Shown: positions 55,782 to 64,000 of the stretch, piece after piece
Layout of the letters: every line of letters starts with the position of its first letter
How positions within the stretch are numbered: the stretch's first letter is position 1
Source of the DNA: Butyribacter intestini
Lineage (GTDB): Bacteria; Bacillota; Clostridia; Lachnospirales; Lachnospiraceae
DNA length: 64,000 nt
Direction: 5' to 3'
Assembly: GCA_001414325.1 (NCBI GenBank)
Contig: LLKB01000005.1
Span: 562,303 to 626,302, forward strand
Notes under the pieces: model-generated
The model's database searches: none
What the model was told of the DNA's origin: nothing
The model's input: only the letters and a program-made list of their open reading frames with translations
Made by a program: the position numbers and the translations under genes

Positions 55782-56863
55782 TTCGCAACAGCCTCCCCTC
55801 CGGTAGCACCAGCTTTGCGTGCTTTTCTATTCTTCATATAACTCTGGATTGCAGGAGCCTGTATAACAACGATTATAACAATAACAATAGCTTTAATAAC
55901 AGGAGCCTGCTCAGTCTTTACACCGAAAGCAAGAAGCGTTGTAGAAAGTGCCTGTATCGTATATGCTCCGATGATAGAACCGGCAAGTGAGAATTTACCA
56001 CCCGCAAGACTGTTACCACCAAGTGCTACGGCAAGAATAGCATCCATTTCAAAATTAAGACCTATGTTGTTTGAGTCAGCCGAATAAATTCTCGATGATG
56101 CAACAGTTCCGGCAATACCTGCACCAAGACCACATATTACATAACATAAGAAAATGATAAGTCCTGAATTTATACCCATAATCCTTGCAGCCTTTGGATT
56201 TATACCAACAGCCTGTATATACATTCCCAGTGCCGTCTTTTTAAGAAGAAGCGTTGCAAGTATAACACATATAACCGCTACAAATATAGGTGTAGGTATC
56301 GGGCACTCCCAGCCTCCTATATGCCAGAAGTTTCCAAGATATTTATACTGTTTTACATGTACATATGTATTCTGGTTGTTGCTTACAACAAGACCTATGG
56401 CTCTTGCAGCCGTATAGAGTACAAGCGTCGCTACCATCGGCTGAACCTTAAGATTTGAAACCATAAAACCGTTGAAGCATCCGCAGACACCACCGATAAA
56501 GATTCCAAACAGTACACCGAAGATGATAGGCATCTTAACAGATGAAGCTGAGTTTACTCCATATCCTACAAGCGATGTACAACAGCAGGATGCAACAAGT
56601 GCCATTACCGAACCTACCGATATATCAGTACCCGCTGAAACAGCAATGGTAAGTGTCATTCCTATTGCAAGTATCGCAATCTCACTACCTCTGTTTGCAA
56701 TATCTATAAGTCTTCCATACAATACTCCGTTGTTTATTGAAATCTGTAAAAAACTTGGTGATTTGATAACATTCACAAGTATCACCACCAGCAGACACAC
56801 GGCAGGAAAAAACAATTTACTTCCCGTGCATTTTTTCCAAAACGAGTTCTTCTCCTTACTCAT
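55778..56863 (-). CDS. Sugar ABC transporter permease, YtfT/RbsC type
   Basis: 361 aa from the ATG at 56863 (GGGAGGTG six bases before; a frame from 56881 has a poorer site). RbsC-type permease: GSEIAILAIGMTLTIAVSAGTDISVGSVMAL, GINPKAARIMGINSGLIIF and VALGGNSLAGGKFSLAGSIIGAYTIQ. It overlaps the ATPase gene by eight bases. It forms the membrane channel together with the following permease. Confidence 0.88.
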   Translation of the reverse strand: MSKEKNSFWKKCTGSKLFFPAVCLLVVILVNVIKSPSFLQISINNGVLYGRLIDIANRGSEIAILAIGMTLTIAVSAGTDISVGSVMALVASCCCTSLVGYGVNSASSVKMPIIFGVLFGIFIGGVCGCFNGFMVSNLKVQPMVATLVLYTAARAIGLVVSNNQNTYVHVKQYKYLGNFWHIGGWECPIPTPIFVAVICVILATLLLKKTALGMYIQAVGINPKAARIMGINSGLIIFLCYVICGLGAGIAGTVASSRIYSADSNNIGLNFEMDAILAVALGGNSLAGGKFSLAGSIIGAYTIQALSTTLLAFGVKTEQAPVIKAIVIVIIVVIQAPAIQSYMKNRKARKAGATGGEAVAK

Positions 56864-58370
56864 CCTTGTCACCTCCCGCAATAGCTTTCATGATAGAATT
56901 CTGTGTCATTTCATCATCAATCTCTCCAACTTTGACACCGTCTCTTAAAACGACCATTCTATCACATGTTCTAAGCATTTCTTCAATCTCAGATGAGATA
57001 AATATTACAGCCTTGCCTTCTTTGGCAAGTTTGATTATAAGTTTCTGTATCTCTGTTTTTGTTCCTATATCAATACCTCTTGTAGGCTCATCGAGAATAA
57101 GAAAATCAGGATTTGTGGCAAGCCATCTACCGAGGATTACTTTCTGCTGGTTACCACCTGACAACTGGCTTATAGGAACTTCCATACTAGGTGTTTTAAC
57201 CTGTATTTCCTTTATATATTTGTCAGCAATCTTTTCCTGCTCTGATCTTGGCAGAAGTCTGAACATTCCACGCTTTGCCTGAACTGCAAGTATCATATTT
57301 TCCCTAATTGAAAGATCTGCAATAACACCTTCAGCCTTTCTGTCATCCGGCAAAAATCCCATGCCAAGCTTCATGGCATCTATAGGTGAATTTATTTTAG
57401 CTTCTTTTCCTTTTACTTTAAGAGTACCACTCTGCGATTTGTCGGCACCATAGATAACTCTGGCAAGTTCGCTTCGTCCTGAACCTAAAAGTCCGGTAAG
57501 ACCGATAACTTCTCCTTTGTGTATCACAAGATCGAAAGGTTTTATCTTTCCTTTGTGTCCAAGTCCTTTTGCATCAATGATAATCTCATCCTGTACCGAA
57601 CTCTCCGCCTCTTTAATAGAAGCTAAATCATCAAAGTTCTTACCCATCATCTTTGCAACAAGTTCTACTCTTGGAAGCTCTGCAACCGGATATTCTCCGA
57701 CCAGCTCACCATTTCTAAGAACGGTTATCATGTCACATACTGCATAAACCTGTTCAAGGAAATGTGTTACAAAGACAATTCCTACACCTTCTTTTTTCAA
57801 CCTAAGCATCATCTTGAACAGCTTCTCAACCTCGCTGTCATCAAGCGAAGATGTAGGCTCATCAAGAATAAGAACCTTTGAATCCATATCCACGGCTCTC
57901 GCAATGGCTACCATCTGTTGCAATGCAACCGAATAATTTTCAAGAGCAACAGTAACATCAATGTCTATATTAAGATCATCTACTATCTTCTGTGCCATCT
58001 TGTTCATCTTTTTCCATTGGATAAGTCCAAGAGCATTTCTTGGCTCTCTTCCTATAAAAAGATTTTCTGCAACCGTAAGGTTAGGACAGAGGTTTACTTC
58101 CTGATAAACTGTTGCGATTCCTTTTTCCTGTGCCTCCTGCGTTGAATGATTTACGACAGGTCCATCTATCCCGTCAACTCGTATCTCACCGGCTTCAAAG
58201 TCATATACACCTGTAAGTACCTTTATCAATGTCGATTTACCTGCACCATTCTCACCCATAAGGGCGTGTATCTCTCCTTTTCTAAGTGTAAAATCAACAC
58301 CGTTTAAAGCTTTTACTCCGGGAAATGTCTTGTTTATGCCACGCATGGTTAAAACTTCATTTTCCTTCAT
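56856..58370 (-). CDS. Sugar ABC transporter ATP-binding protein, YtfR/RbsA type
   Basis: 504 aa with two ABC domains. The first has GENGAGKSTLIKVLTG (Walker A) and VLILDEPTSSLDD; the second has GLLGSGRSELARVIYG, the signature QLSGGNQQKVILGRWL and FLILDEPTRGIDIGTK. As in RbsA/AraG proteins the second Walker A lacks the canonical lysine. Energises the importer with the two permeases that follow. AGGAGACGG precedes the ATG. Confidence 0.93.
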   Translation of the reverse strand: MKENEVLTMRGINKTFPGVKALNGVDFTLRKGEIHALMGENGAGKSTLIKVLTGVYDFEAGEIRVDGIDGPVVNHSTQEAQEKGIATVYQEVNLCPNLTVAENLFIGREPRNALGLIQWKKMNKMAQKIVDDLNIDIDVTVALENYSVALQQMVAIARAVDMDSKVLILDEPTSSLDDSEVEKLFKMMLRLKKEGVGIVFVTHFLEQVYAVCDMITVLRNGELVGEYPVAELPRVELVAKMMGKNFDDLASIKEAESSVQDEIIIDAKGLGHKGKIKPFDLVIHKGEVIGLTGLLGSGRSELARVIYGADKSQSGTLKVKGKEAKINSPIDAMKLGMGFLPDDRKAEGVIADLSIRENMILAVQAKRGMFRLLPRSEQEKIADKYIKEIQVKTPSMEVPISQLSGGNQQKVILGRWLATNPDFLILDEPTRGIDIGTKTEIQKLIIKLAKEGKAVIFISSEIEEMLRTCDRMVVLRDGVKVGEIDDEMTQNSIMKAIAGGDKDE

Positions 58371-58461
58371 CTACACCGTCTCCTTTCATGTCTTTTTTGA
58401 GAACATATGAAAATTTCAATATTCATATCTTCTTAAAAATTTTCATATATTTTCAAAATAA

Positions 58462-58542
58462 TAAGAGAATCCGGTTTTAGCACCTTAATTTTGTCTAAAC
58501 TGGTAATATTATACCGTCATGAATGCTGTTCGGATTCTCTTA
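58462..58542 (-). promoter_or_regulatory. Intra-operon inverted repeat between binding-protein and ATPase genes
   Basis: Perfect 12-bp arms TAAGAGAATCCG / CGGATTCTCTTA around a 57-base loop that has its own weaker pairing. It lies in the 268-base gap. Such hairpins often protect binding-protein mRNA or reduce read-through, giving more binding protein than ATPase. Confidence 0.5.
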
Positions 58543-58638
58543 CATTTTGTTTTATATGCTTAAATCAGTTCCTATACCTGCACCGTATTGTTCAAGCATC
58601 TGTTTACATAGTCAACACATTCAAATCGCAAACATATT

Positions 58639-59724
58639 TTAATATGCACGCTCTTTGAGAACTTTATCATCAACAACCGTCATAGTAATGTCTTTTCCTT
58701 CATCTGTCTTGAATGATGAAACTGTGTCATCACAAGCGAAGCATGCTTCATCAACATATACTTTCTGGCTGTCAGGTTTTCCACCGTCCTTAATCTTTTT
58801 GATGATGTCCTCTACATATGGAGCTGCAAGTGGGTTACACTCAAAGTCTGCATTGATAGAGCCTTCTTTTACATCCTTAAGACCTGCGTTTGTAGCATCA
58901 AATGAGATAATGATGATGTCTCCATCCTTGCCATATGTCTTACCTGCTGCCTTTAATGCATCGATAGCACCGAATGCTTCGTTATCATTCTGGCATACAA
59001 CTACATCAATATCTTTGTATGACTTAAGATAAGACTCCATGATCTTCTGACCACCATCCTGTGTGAAGTCACCGTCCTGCTCATCAAGAAGATTCCAGCC
59101 GTTTGCCTTAACATATTTGTTGAAACCTTTTGTACGACCAATCTGTGCTGAAGAACCATTTGTACCTGCGATAGTTACAATGTTTACTTTGTCTGTCTTC
59201 TTCTTAGCTTCAAGATATGCTTTAAGCCAAGCACCTGCTGACTCACCCTCTGCTGTGAAGTCTGAACCTACCCAAGCCGTGTAAAGACTTTCATCAGCTT
59301 TGATGTTACGGTCAATAACGAGTACCGGGATACCTGCATCTTTTGCTTCTTTTAATACCGTATCCCAACCGGTCTCAACAATAGGATCAATGATTATGTA
59401 GTCAACTTCCTGCTCAACGAAGTTTCTGACTGCCTCAAGCTGGTCTGCTGATTTGTTGTCACAATCAACAAATGAAAGATCATATCCATTTTCTTTAGAA
59501 AATGTTGAACGACAAGACTCTGTACTTGCTGTACGCCAGTCTGACTCATGACCAACCTGTGCAAAACCGATAGAGATAAGGTCGTTTGATTTTGATGAAC
59601 TTGAACTTGCATCTTTTGATCCTGAACTTGAACCTCCTGCTGACTCTCCTGATGATCCGCACGCTGTAAGTGAAAATACCATTGCTGCTGTAAGTGTTGC
59701 TACTAAAACTTTCTTCATTCTCAT
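58639..59724 (-). CDS. Sugar-binding lipoprotein, YtfQ type
   Basis: 361 aa. The lipoprotein signal peptide has lipobox SLTAC-GS at residue ~22, then a Ser-rich linker and a LacI-like binding fold: ISIGFAQVGHESDWRTASTESCR, VDYIIIDPIVETGWDTVLKEAKDAGIPVLVIDRNIK, ITIAGTNGSSAQIGRTKGFNKY. This is the pattern of YtfQ (galactofuranose) and L-arabinofuranose-binding relatives. It heads the importer operon from the promoter at 59781-59809, divergent from araR. GGAGG is eight bases before the ATG. Confidence 0.92.
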   Translation of the reverse strand: MRMKKVLVATLTAAMVFSLTACGSSGESAGGSSSGSKDASSSSSKSNDLISIGFAQVGHESDWRTASTESCRSTFSKENGYDLSFVDCDNKSADQLEAVRNFVEQEVDYIIIDPIVETGWDTVLKEAKDAGIPVLVIDRNIKADESLYTAWVGSDFTAEGESAGAWLKAYLEAKKKTDKVNIVTIAGTNGSSAQIGRTKGFNKYVKANGWNLLDEQDGDFTQDGGQKIMESYLKSYKDIDVVVCQNDNEAFGAIDALKAAGKTYGKDGDIIIISFDATNAGLKDVKEGSINADFECNPLAAPYVEDIIKKIKDGGKPDSQKVYVDEACFACDDTVSSFKTDEGKDITMTVVDDKVLKERAY

Positions 59725-59780
59725 AGCTTACTCCTCCTTTATTTCGATCGTTTTTATCAACGATTTATTTTATATATCAT

Positions 59781-59809
59781 ATATTAGTCAATATTAACAT
59801 AAAAGTCAA
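59781..59809 (-). promoter_or_regulatory. Promoter of the YtfQ-type importer operon
   Basis: TTGACT (59804-59809) and TAATAT (59781-59786) on the minus strand, 17 bases apart. Upstream, TTTTGTACAC, TTTTGCACA and TTTTGTGCAC motifs recur (59820-59940) and might be regulator half-sites, but none is a full dyad. Confidence 0.65.
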
Positions 59810-60103
59810 CCTTTTTTTACTTTTTTGTACACTTTTGTGCATTTTTTTGATAACAAATTATTTTTGGCATTGTTTTTTAAGATACATATTCACTATTTTG
59901 CACATATTTTCACTTTTATTTTGTGCACTTTTAAATTTTATCTGATTTTCATTTTTCGTTTTCGTTATAACCTATTTATGCATTTTGAATAAATAATATA
60001 TTTTTTTACACTCATTTTATATGAATTTCTCACACTTTTTCTAACATAATACAATCTCGATTATTAAATCTTAAAATTCAAATTTTATATATCATATTTT
60101 GTT

Positions 60104-60146
60104 ATTTATTTGTATTCTTCTTTCCACATAAAAAATACAAATAAAT
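60104..60146 (+). promoter_or_regulatory. AraR-like split operator before araR
   Basis: ATTTATTTGTATT (60104-60116) and its perfect complement AATACAAATAAAT (60134-60146) with a 17-base spacer. The half ATTTGTA resembles the Bacillus AraR operator half (ATTTGTAC). The right half touches the -35 box of araR, so binding should repress it. Confidence 0.55.
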
Positions 60147-60174
60147 TGCAAAACTCTATAATATGTAGTACAAT
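60146..60174 (+). promoter_or_regulatory. araR promoter
   Basis: TTGCAA (60146-60151) and TACAAT (60169-60174), spacer 17. The leader of about 165 bases carries two folded stretches. Confidence 0.65.
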
Positions 60175-60192
60175 GATGTCAGGGTCAAAAGC

Positions 60193-60228
60193 AGATAGCA
60201 ATGCATGTTTATATGCAAATTGCTATCT
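60193..60228 (+). promoter_or_regulatory. Hairpin in the araR leader
   Basis: AGATAGCAAT pairs with ATTGCTATCT, with inner GCAT/ATGC pairing; outer bases AGGGTCAAAAGC and GGCTTGCCCC may pair in part. No U-run follows. No known riboswitch was matched. Confidence 0.45.
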
Positions 60229-60264
60229 ACCGGCTTGCCCCACCAAACATCGACAATAAGAATG

Positions 60265-60311
60265 GAGGTGTTTGCAGGATCGCGAAAATTGCGTAGCAAT
60301 GAAGCAATCCG
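60265..60311 (+). repeat. 47-nt double-hairpin repeat, copy in the araR leader
   Basis: 42/47 identical to the repeat behind fliC (29320-29366, other strand). It starts GAGGTGTTTGC and can form a GGATCGC/GCAATCC outer stem with one mismatch and an ATTGC-gta-GCAAT inner hairpin. It lies just before the araR ribosome site. Confidence 0.6.
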
Positions 60312-60343
60312 GAGCATCAAGCACTAAACAGGAGGAGGCAGAT

Positions 60344-61411
60344 ATGCCAGCCAAATATTTAAAAATAGCAAACAAACTTCAGGAAGATATTTTTCAGGGT
60401 CTTTACAATGAAACCGGTTTTCTTCCTACCGAACTGGAAATTGCAGCAAGTAATAATGTCAGCAGACAGACTGCCAGAAACGCTCTTGCCGTCCTTGTAT
60501 CCAATGGTCTTATAGAGCGTCGTCAGGGCAGTGGTTCACGCATAGTAAAGCAAAAGAAAAATCCAAAAAGCAACAGCGTTGCCGTCGTTACTACTTATAT
60601 AAATGATTATATCTTTCCAAATGTGTTAAAAGATATACAGCACAGTCTAAGCAAAAAAAATTATGCTGTTTATGTGTATGCGACACAAAACAGAGTTGAC
60701 GAGGAACGAAAGATTTTACAAAAACTTTTACAATTAAACATTGACGGTCTTATCATGGAAGGGTCAAAGACCGCTCTGCCATCGCCAAATCTTGATCTTT
60801 ATCAGCAGTTTGAACAGCGTGACATTCCCATCATATTTATATATGGAAACTACCCTGCATTATCAGACCATGTTTCCATAACAGATGATAATATCGGCGG
60901 CGGATACCAGCTTACCAATTATCTAATAAATAAAGGCCATACAGACATTGCGGGAATTTTTAAAGTTGATGACCTTCAGGGACACGGCAGATACAGCGGC
61001 TATTTAAAAGCTCTTACCGAAGCAAATCTTCGTTTTTCCGATGACAATATCCTATGGTTTGACACTGTTTCGAGAGAACGGCTTTTAAGAAATGAAAATA
61101 ATTTTCTTGAGGGCTTTGTAAAAACCGTAGTTCCAAAATGCAGTGCTGTTGTGTGCTACAACGACGAGATAGCTTATTATCTCATACAACTGCTTATACA
61201 AAATGGTATAAATGTCCCAAATGATATTGCCGTAGTCAGTTTTGATAACAGCCAGTTAAGCGACCTGTCACCGATAAAGATAACCTCTCTTGCACACGGT
61301 ACAAGAAGAGTCGGACAGAAAGCGGCAATGCAGCTTCTAAATCTTATAAACAAAAAGGAAGTCCTCTCCGAAAGCGTCTCATGGACACTGGTTGAAAAAG
61401 AAACAAGTTAA
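60344..61411 (+). CDS. araR: Arabinose repressor AraR
   Basis: 355 aa. GntR-type winged helix at the N-terminus (KYLKIANKLQEDIFQGLYNETGFLPTELEIAASNNVSRQTARNALAVLVSNGLIERRQGSG) fused to a LacI-like effector domain, the AraR architecture. The junction segment TTYINDYIFPNV and GIFKVDDLQGHGRYSGY closely resemble Bacillus AraR. A longer frame starts at 60272, but its first 24 codons lie in a repeated hairpin, and GGAGGAGG before the ATG at 60344 sets the start. It is divergent from the importer operon and should repress it and probably itself; L-arabinose is the expected inducer. Confidence 0.93.
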   Translation: MPAKYLKIANKLQEDIFQGLYNETGFLPTELEIAASNNVSRQTARNALAVLVSNGLIERRQGSGSRIVKQKKNPKSNSVAVVTTYINDYIFPNVLKDIQHSLSKKNYAVYVYATQNRVDEERKILQKLLQLNIDGLIMEGSKTALPSPNLDLYQQFEQRDIPIIFIYGNYPALSDHVSITDDNIGGGYQLTNYLINKGHTDIAGIFKVDDLQGHGRYSGYLKALTEANLRFSDDNILWFDTVSRERLLRNENNFLEGFVKTVVPKCSAVVCYNDEIAYYLIQLLIQNGINVPNDIAVVSFDNSQLSDLSPIKITSLAHGTRRVGQKAAMQLLNLINKKEVLSESVSWTLVEKETS

Positions 61412-61456
61412 ATCCCAAAAAAGCAAATACTACTACAGAAATGGAGAACACTTATT

Positions 61457-62416
61457 ATGATAAAAAATAATATTATAAAGAAAATCACGGCACTTTCTGT
61501 TTCCTGTACCCTGTCTGTTGCATTACTCGCAGGATGCGGCAATTCAGATAACTCTCAAAAAGATACAACGGCAAAAGTTTCAGATAAAAAATCTGAGACA
61601 GCCACCCCCGCACCAGATACTTCTTCACCGGTATCAGATGTACCCGCAAAGAAAGTTTATACAGTAAAAAGTTATAATGTATATAATGAAAAAAATACAC
61701 TCGACCATTATTATAATTTTGATTACGAAAACAACAAGTTAAAAAAAATTGAAGGCTATGATAAAGAGGGACTCGGCATCACATACAAATCCGAAATTGA
61801 TGCTAACGACAATCTCACTTCTTTTTCAAGTTTTAACGCAAAAGGTGCAAAATCAGATTATTATAAAATGATACTTTTTGACAACGGTATGTTAAAATGC
61901 GAACACCATTATTCTCCAACCGATGAAGAATTGTATAAATACGATTATACTTACAATGACAATAAACAAATCGATACAAAAACCGGATATTCAAACGGAA
62001 CAAAAGAGTCGGGCAAATCCGGATATACATATGACCAAAAAGGTAATCTTATCCAGCAGACTAACTATTCAGTAAAAGGAAATGCATCATCATATGTAAG
62101 ATACAAATATCGCAAAGGCAGGATTATATTTGAAAAATATTCTTCAAAAGAAGGTAAGATATATTATATATATAAATACGGTTACAATAAAAAAGGACAG
62201 CTCATTTCAATTACAAACTACGACAATAAAAAATGTAAAAAACCTGTTTCAATCACAAAATATAAATACAACAAAAAGGGCCTAAAAACTGATGAATATC
62301 GTTATGACCCCAAAAACAAACTTGAAAAACATATAAATATCAAATATACTTCCATAAAAGTACATAATGATAATTTCTGGTACGGTGACTGGGTTTTAAA
62401 CCATATTTCTGAATAA
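61457..62416 (+). CDS. Lipoprotein with YD/RHS-like repeats
   Basis: 319 aa. The lipoprotein signal has lipobox LLAG-C at residue 27, then a Ser/Thr/Pro/Lys linker to ~70. The rest consists of about eight degenerate repeats of the form Y-x-Y-N-x-x-G-x-L-x-x-x-x-x-Y (YGYNKKGQLISITNYD, YTYDQKGNLIQQTNYS), like the antiparallel strands of RHS/YD proteins. It is likely a surface protein; function unknown. It begins 45 bases after araR with GGAG before the ATG, so co-transcription with araR is likely although no functional link is known. Confidence 0.8.
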   Translation: MIKNNIIKKITALSVSCTLSVALLAGCGNSDNSQKDTTAKVSDKKSETATPAPDTSSPVSDVPAKKVYTVKSYNVYNEKNTLDHYYNFDYENNKLKKIEGYDKEGLGITYKSEIDANDNLTSFSSFNAKGAKSDYYKMILFDNGMLKCEHHYSPTDEELYKYDYTYNDNKQIDTKTGYSNGTKESGKSGYTYDQKGNLIQQTNYSVKGNASSYVRYKYRKGRIIFEKYSSKEGKIYYIYKYGYNKKGQLISITNYDNKKCKKPVSITKYKYNKKGLKTDEYRYDPKNKLEKHINIKYTSIKVHNDNFWYGDWVLNHISE

Positions 62417-62421
62417 AAAAT

Positions 62422-62475
62422 GGCAAAATCAGCGTTTTGCTCTGACATCCCACTACTTTACGGGCATTTTCCTAT
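62422..62475 (-). repeat. 54-nt downstream repeat, copy B
   Basis: Second copy of the repeat at 7911-7965: GCAAAA-TCAGC-G-TTTTGC hairpin, then CCCACTACTTTACG and CATTTTCCTAT. Identity is about 85 percent with one gap. It lies between the YD-repeat lipoprotein and the shared terminator. Confidence 0.6.
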
Positions 62476-62484
62476 CCTTTAAAC

Positions 62485-62529
62485 AAAATAACGGTTCACG
62501 CTTAAAATCAAGATGTGAACCGTTATTTT
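62485..62529. terminator. Bidirectional terminator between lipoprotein gene and purC
   Basis: A 15-bp stem aaaataacggttcac and its complement with A/U runs on both sides, between convergent genes. Confidence 0.85.
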
Positions 62530-62561
62530 TATTATGTGTTTTAAAGAATCTTCTGATATAC

Positions 62562-63437
62562 TTATTTATCAAACTCTTTTCCGGTAAGAAGAAGATATGC
62601 TTCTTTGTACTTGTCAACAGTCTTTTCAACAACCTCGTCAGGAAGCTTATAATCGCTGTCAGGATTTTTCTTAAGCCAGTCCCTTACAAACTGCTTGTCA
62701 AATGATGGCTGTCCCTGTCCCGGCTTATAACCCTCTACCGGCCAGAATCTTGAACTGTCAGGTGTGAGCATCTCATCACCGAGAACTACATTTCCGTTCT
62801 CATCAAGACCAAACTCGAATTTTGTATCAGCTATGATGATACCTTTTTCTGCCGCATAATCTGCACATTTCTTATAAAGGCTGATAGTGCAATCCTTAAT
62901 CTGTTTTGCATAATCTGCACCTTTTCCGGGATAAAGCTTTTCAAGTATTTCTACTGACTGCTCAAATGTAATATGCTCATCATGGTCTCCAAGGTCTGCC
63001 TTTGTTGTCGGTGTATAGATAGGCTCAGGAAGTTTATCTGACTCTACAAGACCCTCAGGAAGCTTGATACCGCATACCGTACCATTTTCTTTGTAACTCT
63101 CCCAGCCACTTCCCGTAATATATCCACGAACAATACACTCTATAGGAAGCATATCGAGTTTCTTGCACATCATGCTGTTTCCGTCATATTTTTCATTCTG
63201 GAAAAACTCAGGCATATCTTTTACATCAACTGAAATCATATGGTTTGGAAGAATGTCCTTTGTGAAATCAAACCAAAACTTTGACATCTGTGTAAGTATT
63301 GCGCCCTTTTTTGTCACTTTATTCTTCAAGATAACATCAAATGCTGATATTCTGTCTGTAGCAACAATAATAAGGCTGTCGCCATTGTCATAAACCTCGC
63401 GTACTTTACCTTCTTTGATCGGTGAAAATTCCTTCAT
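62562..63437 (-). CDS. purC: Phosphoribosylaminoimidazole-succinocarboxamide synthase
   Basis: 291 aa. SAICAR synthetase of purine biosynthesis: KEGKVREVYDNGDSLIIVATDRISAFDVILKN at the N-terminus, MLPIECIVRGYITGSGWESY, IIADTKFEFGLDENG and LTPDSSRFWP. It is the longer (~290 aa) form rather than the ~237-aa one. It stands alone here, without other pur genes. GGAGG precedes the ATG. Confidence 0.97.
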   Translation of the reverse strand: MKEFSPIKEGKVREVYDNGDSLIIVATDRISAFDVILKNKVTKKGAILTQMSKFWFDFTKDILPNHMISVDVKDMPEFFQNEKYDGNSMMCKKLDMLPIECIVRGYITGSGWESYKENGTVCGIKLPEGLVESDKLPEPIYTPTTKADLGDHDEHITFEQSVEILEKLYPGKGADYAKQIKDCTISLYKKCADYAAEKGIIIADTKFEFGLDENGNVVLGDEMLTPDSSRFWPVEGYKPGQGQPSFDKQFVRDWLKKNPDSDYKLPDEVVEKTVDKYKEAYLLLTGKEFDK

Positions 63438-63701
63438 TGTGTATGTCCTCCATTTGTTTTGTGATTATTTGTAAAAATTGCTTTTCAACGATTTAATTAT
63501 TCTTAACAACCTGTTATCAAATATAAGTTTTTGCAACAACAGCTTATGTTTAAAAACATTTTGTCATTAGAAATAACTTATTTCTATTTTAGAATACAAA
63601 CTCCACTTTGTAAAGAGACAAAATCGCAACAATAAACATATCAAAAAAACTGTCTTTCATTTTCTTATTTCAAAAATCATCAAACAAGCTGTCAGCTATT
63701 A

Positions 63702-64000
63702 TCACGCATAACTAAAAAATCTTTCTAAAATTTTCTCCAGATATACTTGGTCATATATTCCCATAGTCTCCCTTGAAGAGTGCATCGCAAGAACAGGTAC
63801 ACCCACATCAAGCATCCTCATAGGAATATTTGCAACCGTTATTGTACCTAATGTACTTCCTCCCGGAATGTCTGAACGGTTCACAAACCTCTGGCACTTT
63901 ATATCATATCTGTCACACAAGCCTTTAACAATTCCTATGACAACCGGATCACTTGCATAGCGTTCTCCTGCCGAAGTCTTTATTCCAAATCCATGATTTA
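63702..64000 (-). CDS. M18 family aminopeptidase, C-terminal part (runs off the right edge)
   Basis: The frame stays open from the stop at 63702 to the window end and reads NHGFGIKTSAGERYASD ... NRSDIPGGSTLGTI ... LDVGVPVLAMHSSRETMG. This is the C-terminal metal-binding and active-site region of M18 (aspartyl aminopeptidase-like) zinc peptidases, which trim acidic N-terminal residues in the cytoplasm. About 99 of ~430 residues are inside the window; the start lies beyond 64000. Confidence 0.9.
   Translation of the reverse strand, partial: NHGFGIKTSAGERYASDPVVIGIVKGLCDRYDIKCQRFVNRSDIPGGSTLGTITVANIPMRMLDVGVPVLAMHSSRETMGIYDQVYLEKILERFFSYA

Noticed and set aside
60181-60240. Cyclic-di-GMP or other riboswitch in the araR leader
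   Set aside because: The hairpin and GGCTTGCCCC stretch do not match the conserved positions of any class I can recall.
60272-60343. Longer N-terminus for AraR (24 extra residues)
   Set aside because: The extra codons lie in a repeated hairpin element, there is no ribosome site at 60272, and GGAGGAGG directly before 60344 fits the normal AraR start.
1-64000. CRISPR arrays, rRNA or tRNA genes, prophage or restriction systems
   Set aside because: No regularly spaced repeats, no tRNA-like cloverleaf or rRNA sequence and no phage or restriction genes were seen by eye.

Overview
The window looks like a piece of chromosome from a flagellated, low-GC anaerobe of the Clostridia, most likely Lachnospiraceae. 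This rests on the AT-rich sequence, strong GGAGG ribosome sites, a T-box leader, a MIVQHN-type flagellin, a DUF6171-like protein, a remnant of the PD-(D/E)XK 'Lachnospiraceae' transposase family and a DUF1703-type ATPase. No database search was possible; all family names come from motifs and recall. Nearly all genes lie on the minus strand.

Positions 1-24,000 are an arabinan/arabinoside uptake and degradation region. It holds an ArsR-type regulator divergent from a GH127 beta-L-arabinofuranosidase, then a GH43-GH51 pair (intracellular alpha-L-arabinofuranosidases), and a long operon with two MalF/MalG-type permease pairs, two solute-binding proteins (one of 1008 aa with extra N-terminal domains and no lipobox), an NHL/Yip1 membrane protein and a DUF5696-like secreted protein. 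There is no transport ATPase in this operon. A surface GH43 lipoprotein resembling endo-arabinanase follows. Positions 51,200-61,400 are a second arabinose block: FGGY kinase (araB-like), araA, a YtfQ-YtfR-YtfT-YjfF-type importer and divergent araR. araD is not present in the window.

Positions 24,000-33,000 form a signalling and motility block: a BMP-type binding protein overlapping a 1206-aa membrane/propeller/HD-GYP protein, flagellin, csrA, and a FimB/E-sized tyrosine recombinase. The recombinase lies between two 26-bp sites with mirrored arms whose asymmetric spacers are exact reverse complements: a predicted self-inverting DNA segment of about 1.1 kb next to csrA-fliC. The fliC leader has a GGA-in-loop hairpin and a GGAGG Shine-Dalgarno, as expected for CsrA control.

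Positions 33,000-51,000 are mixed housekeeping genes: aspS behind a T-box whose specifier reads AAC (Asn), a GNAT acetyltransferase, a DUF1703 ATPase, metE with a MET-box and an adjacent LysR gene, mgtE behind an unannotated 34-codon upstream ORF plus intrinsic terminator (a likely attenuator), a chemotaxis receptor, DegV, a large zinc-ribbon protein of unknown function and a HAD phosphatase. The right end has a YD-repeat lipoprotein, purC and the C-terminal part of an M18 aminopeptidase that runs off the edge.

The intergenic regions carry several repeat families. The best is a 182-bp element with 14-bp ends of the GTAA...TTAC type and 8-bp target duplications, apparently an IS66-type MITE, with two full copies and six shorter derivatives. 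Other families are long-stem palindromes, a 54-nt downstream repeat (two copies) and a 47-nt double-hairpin repeat (two copies).
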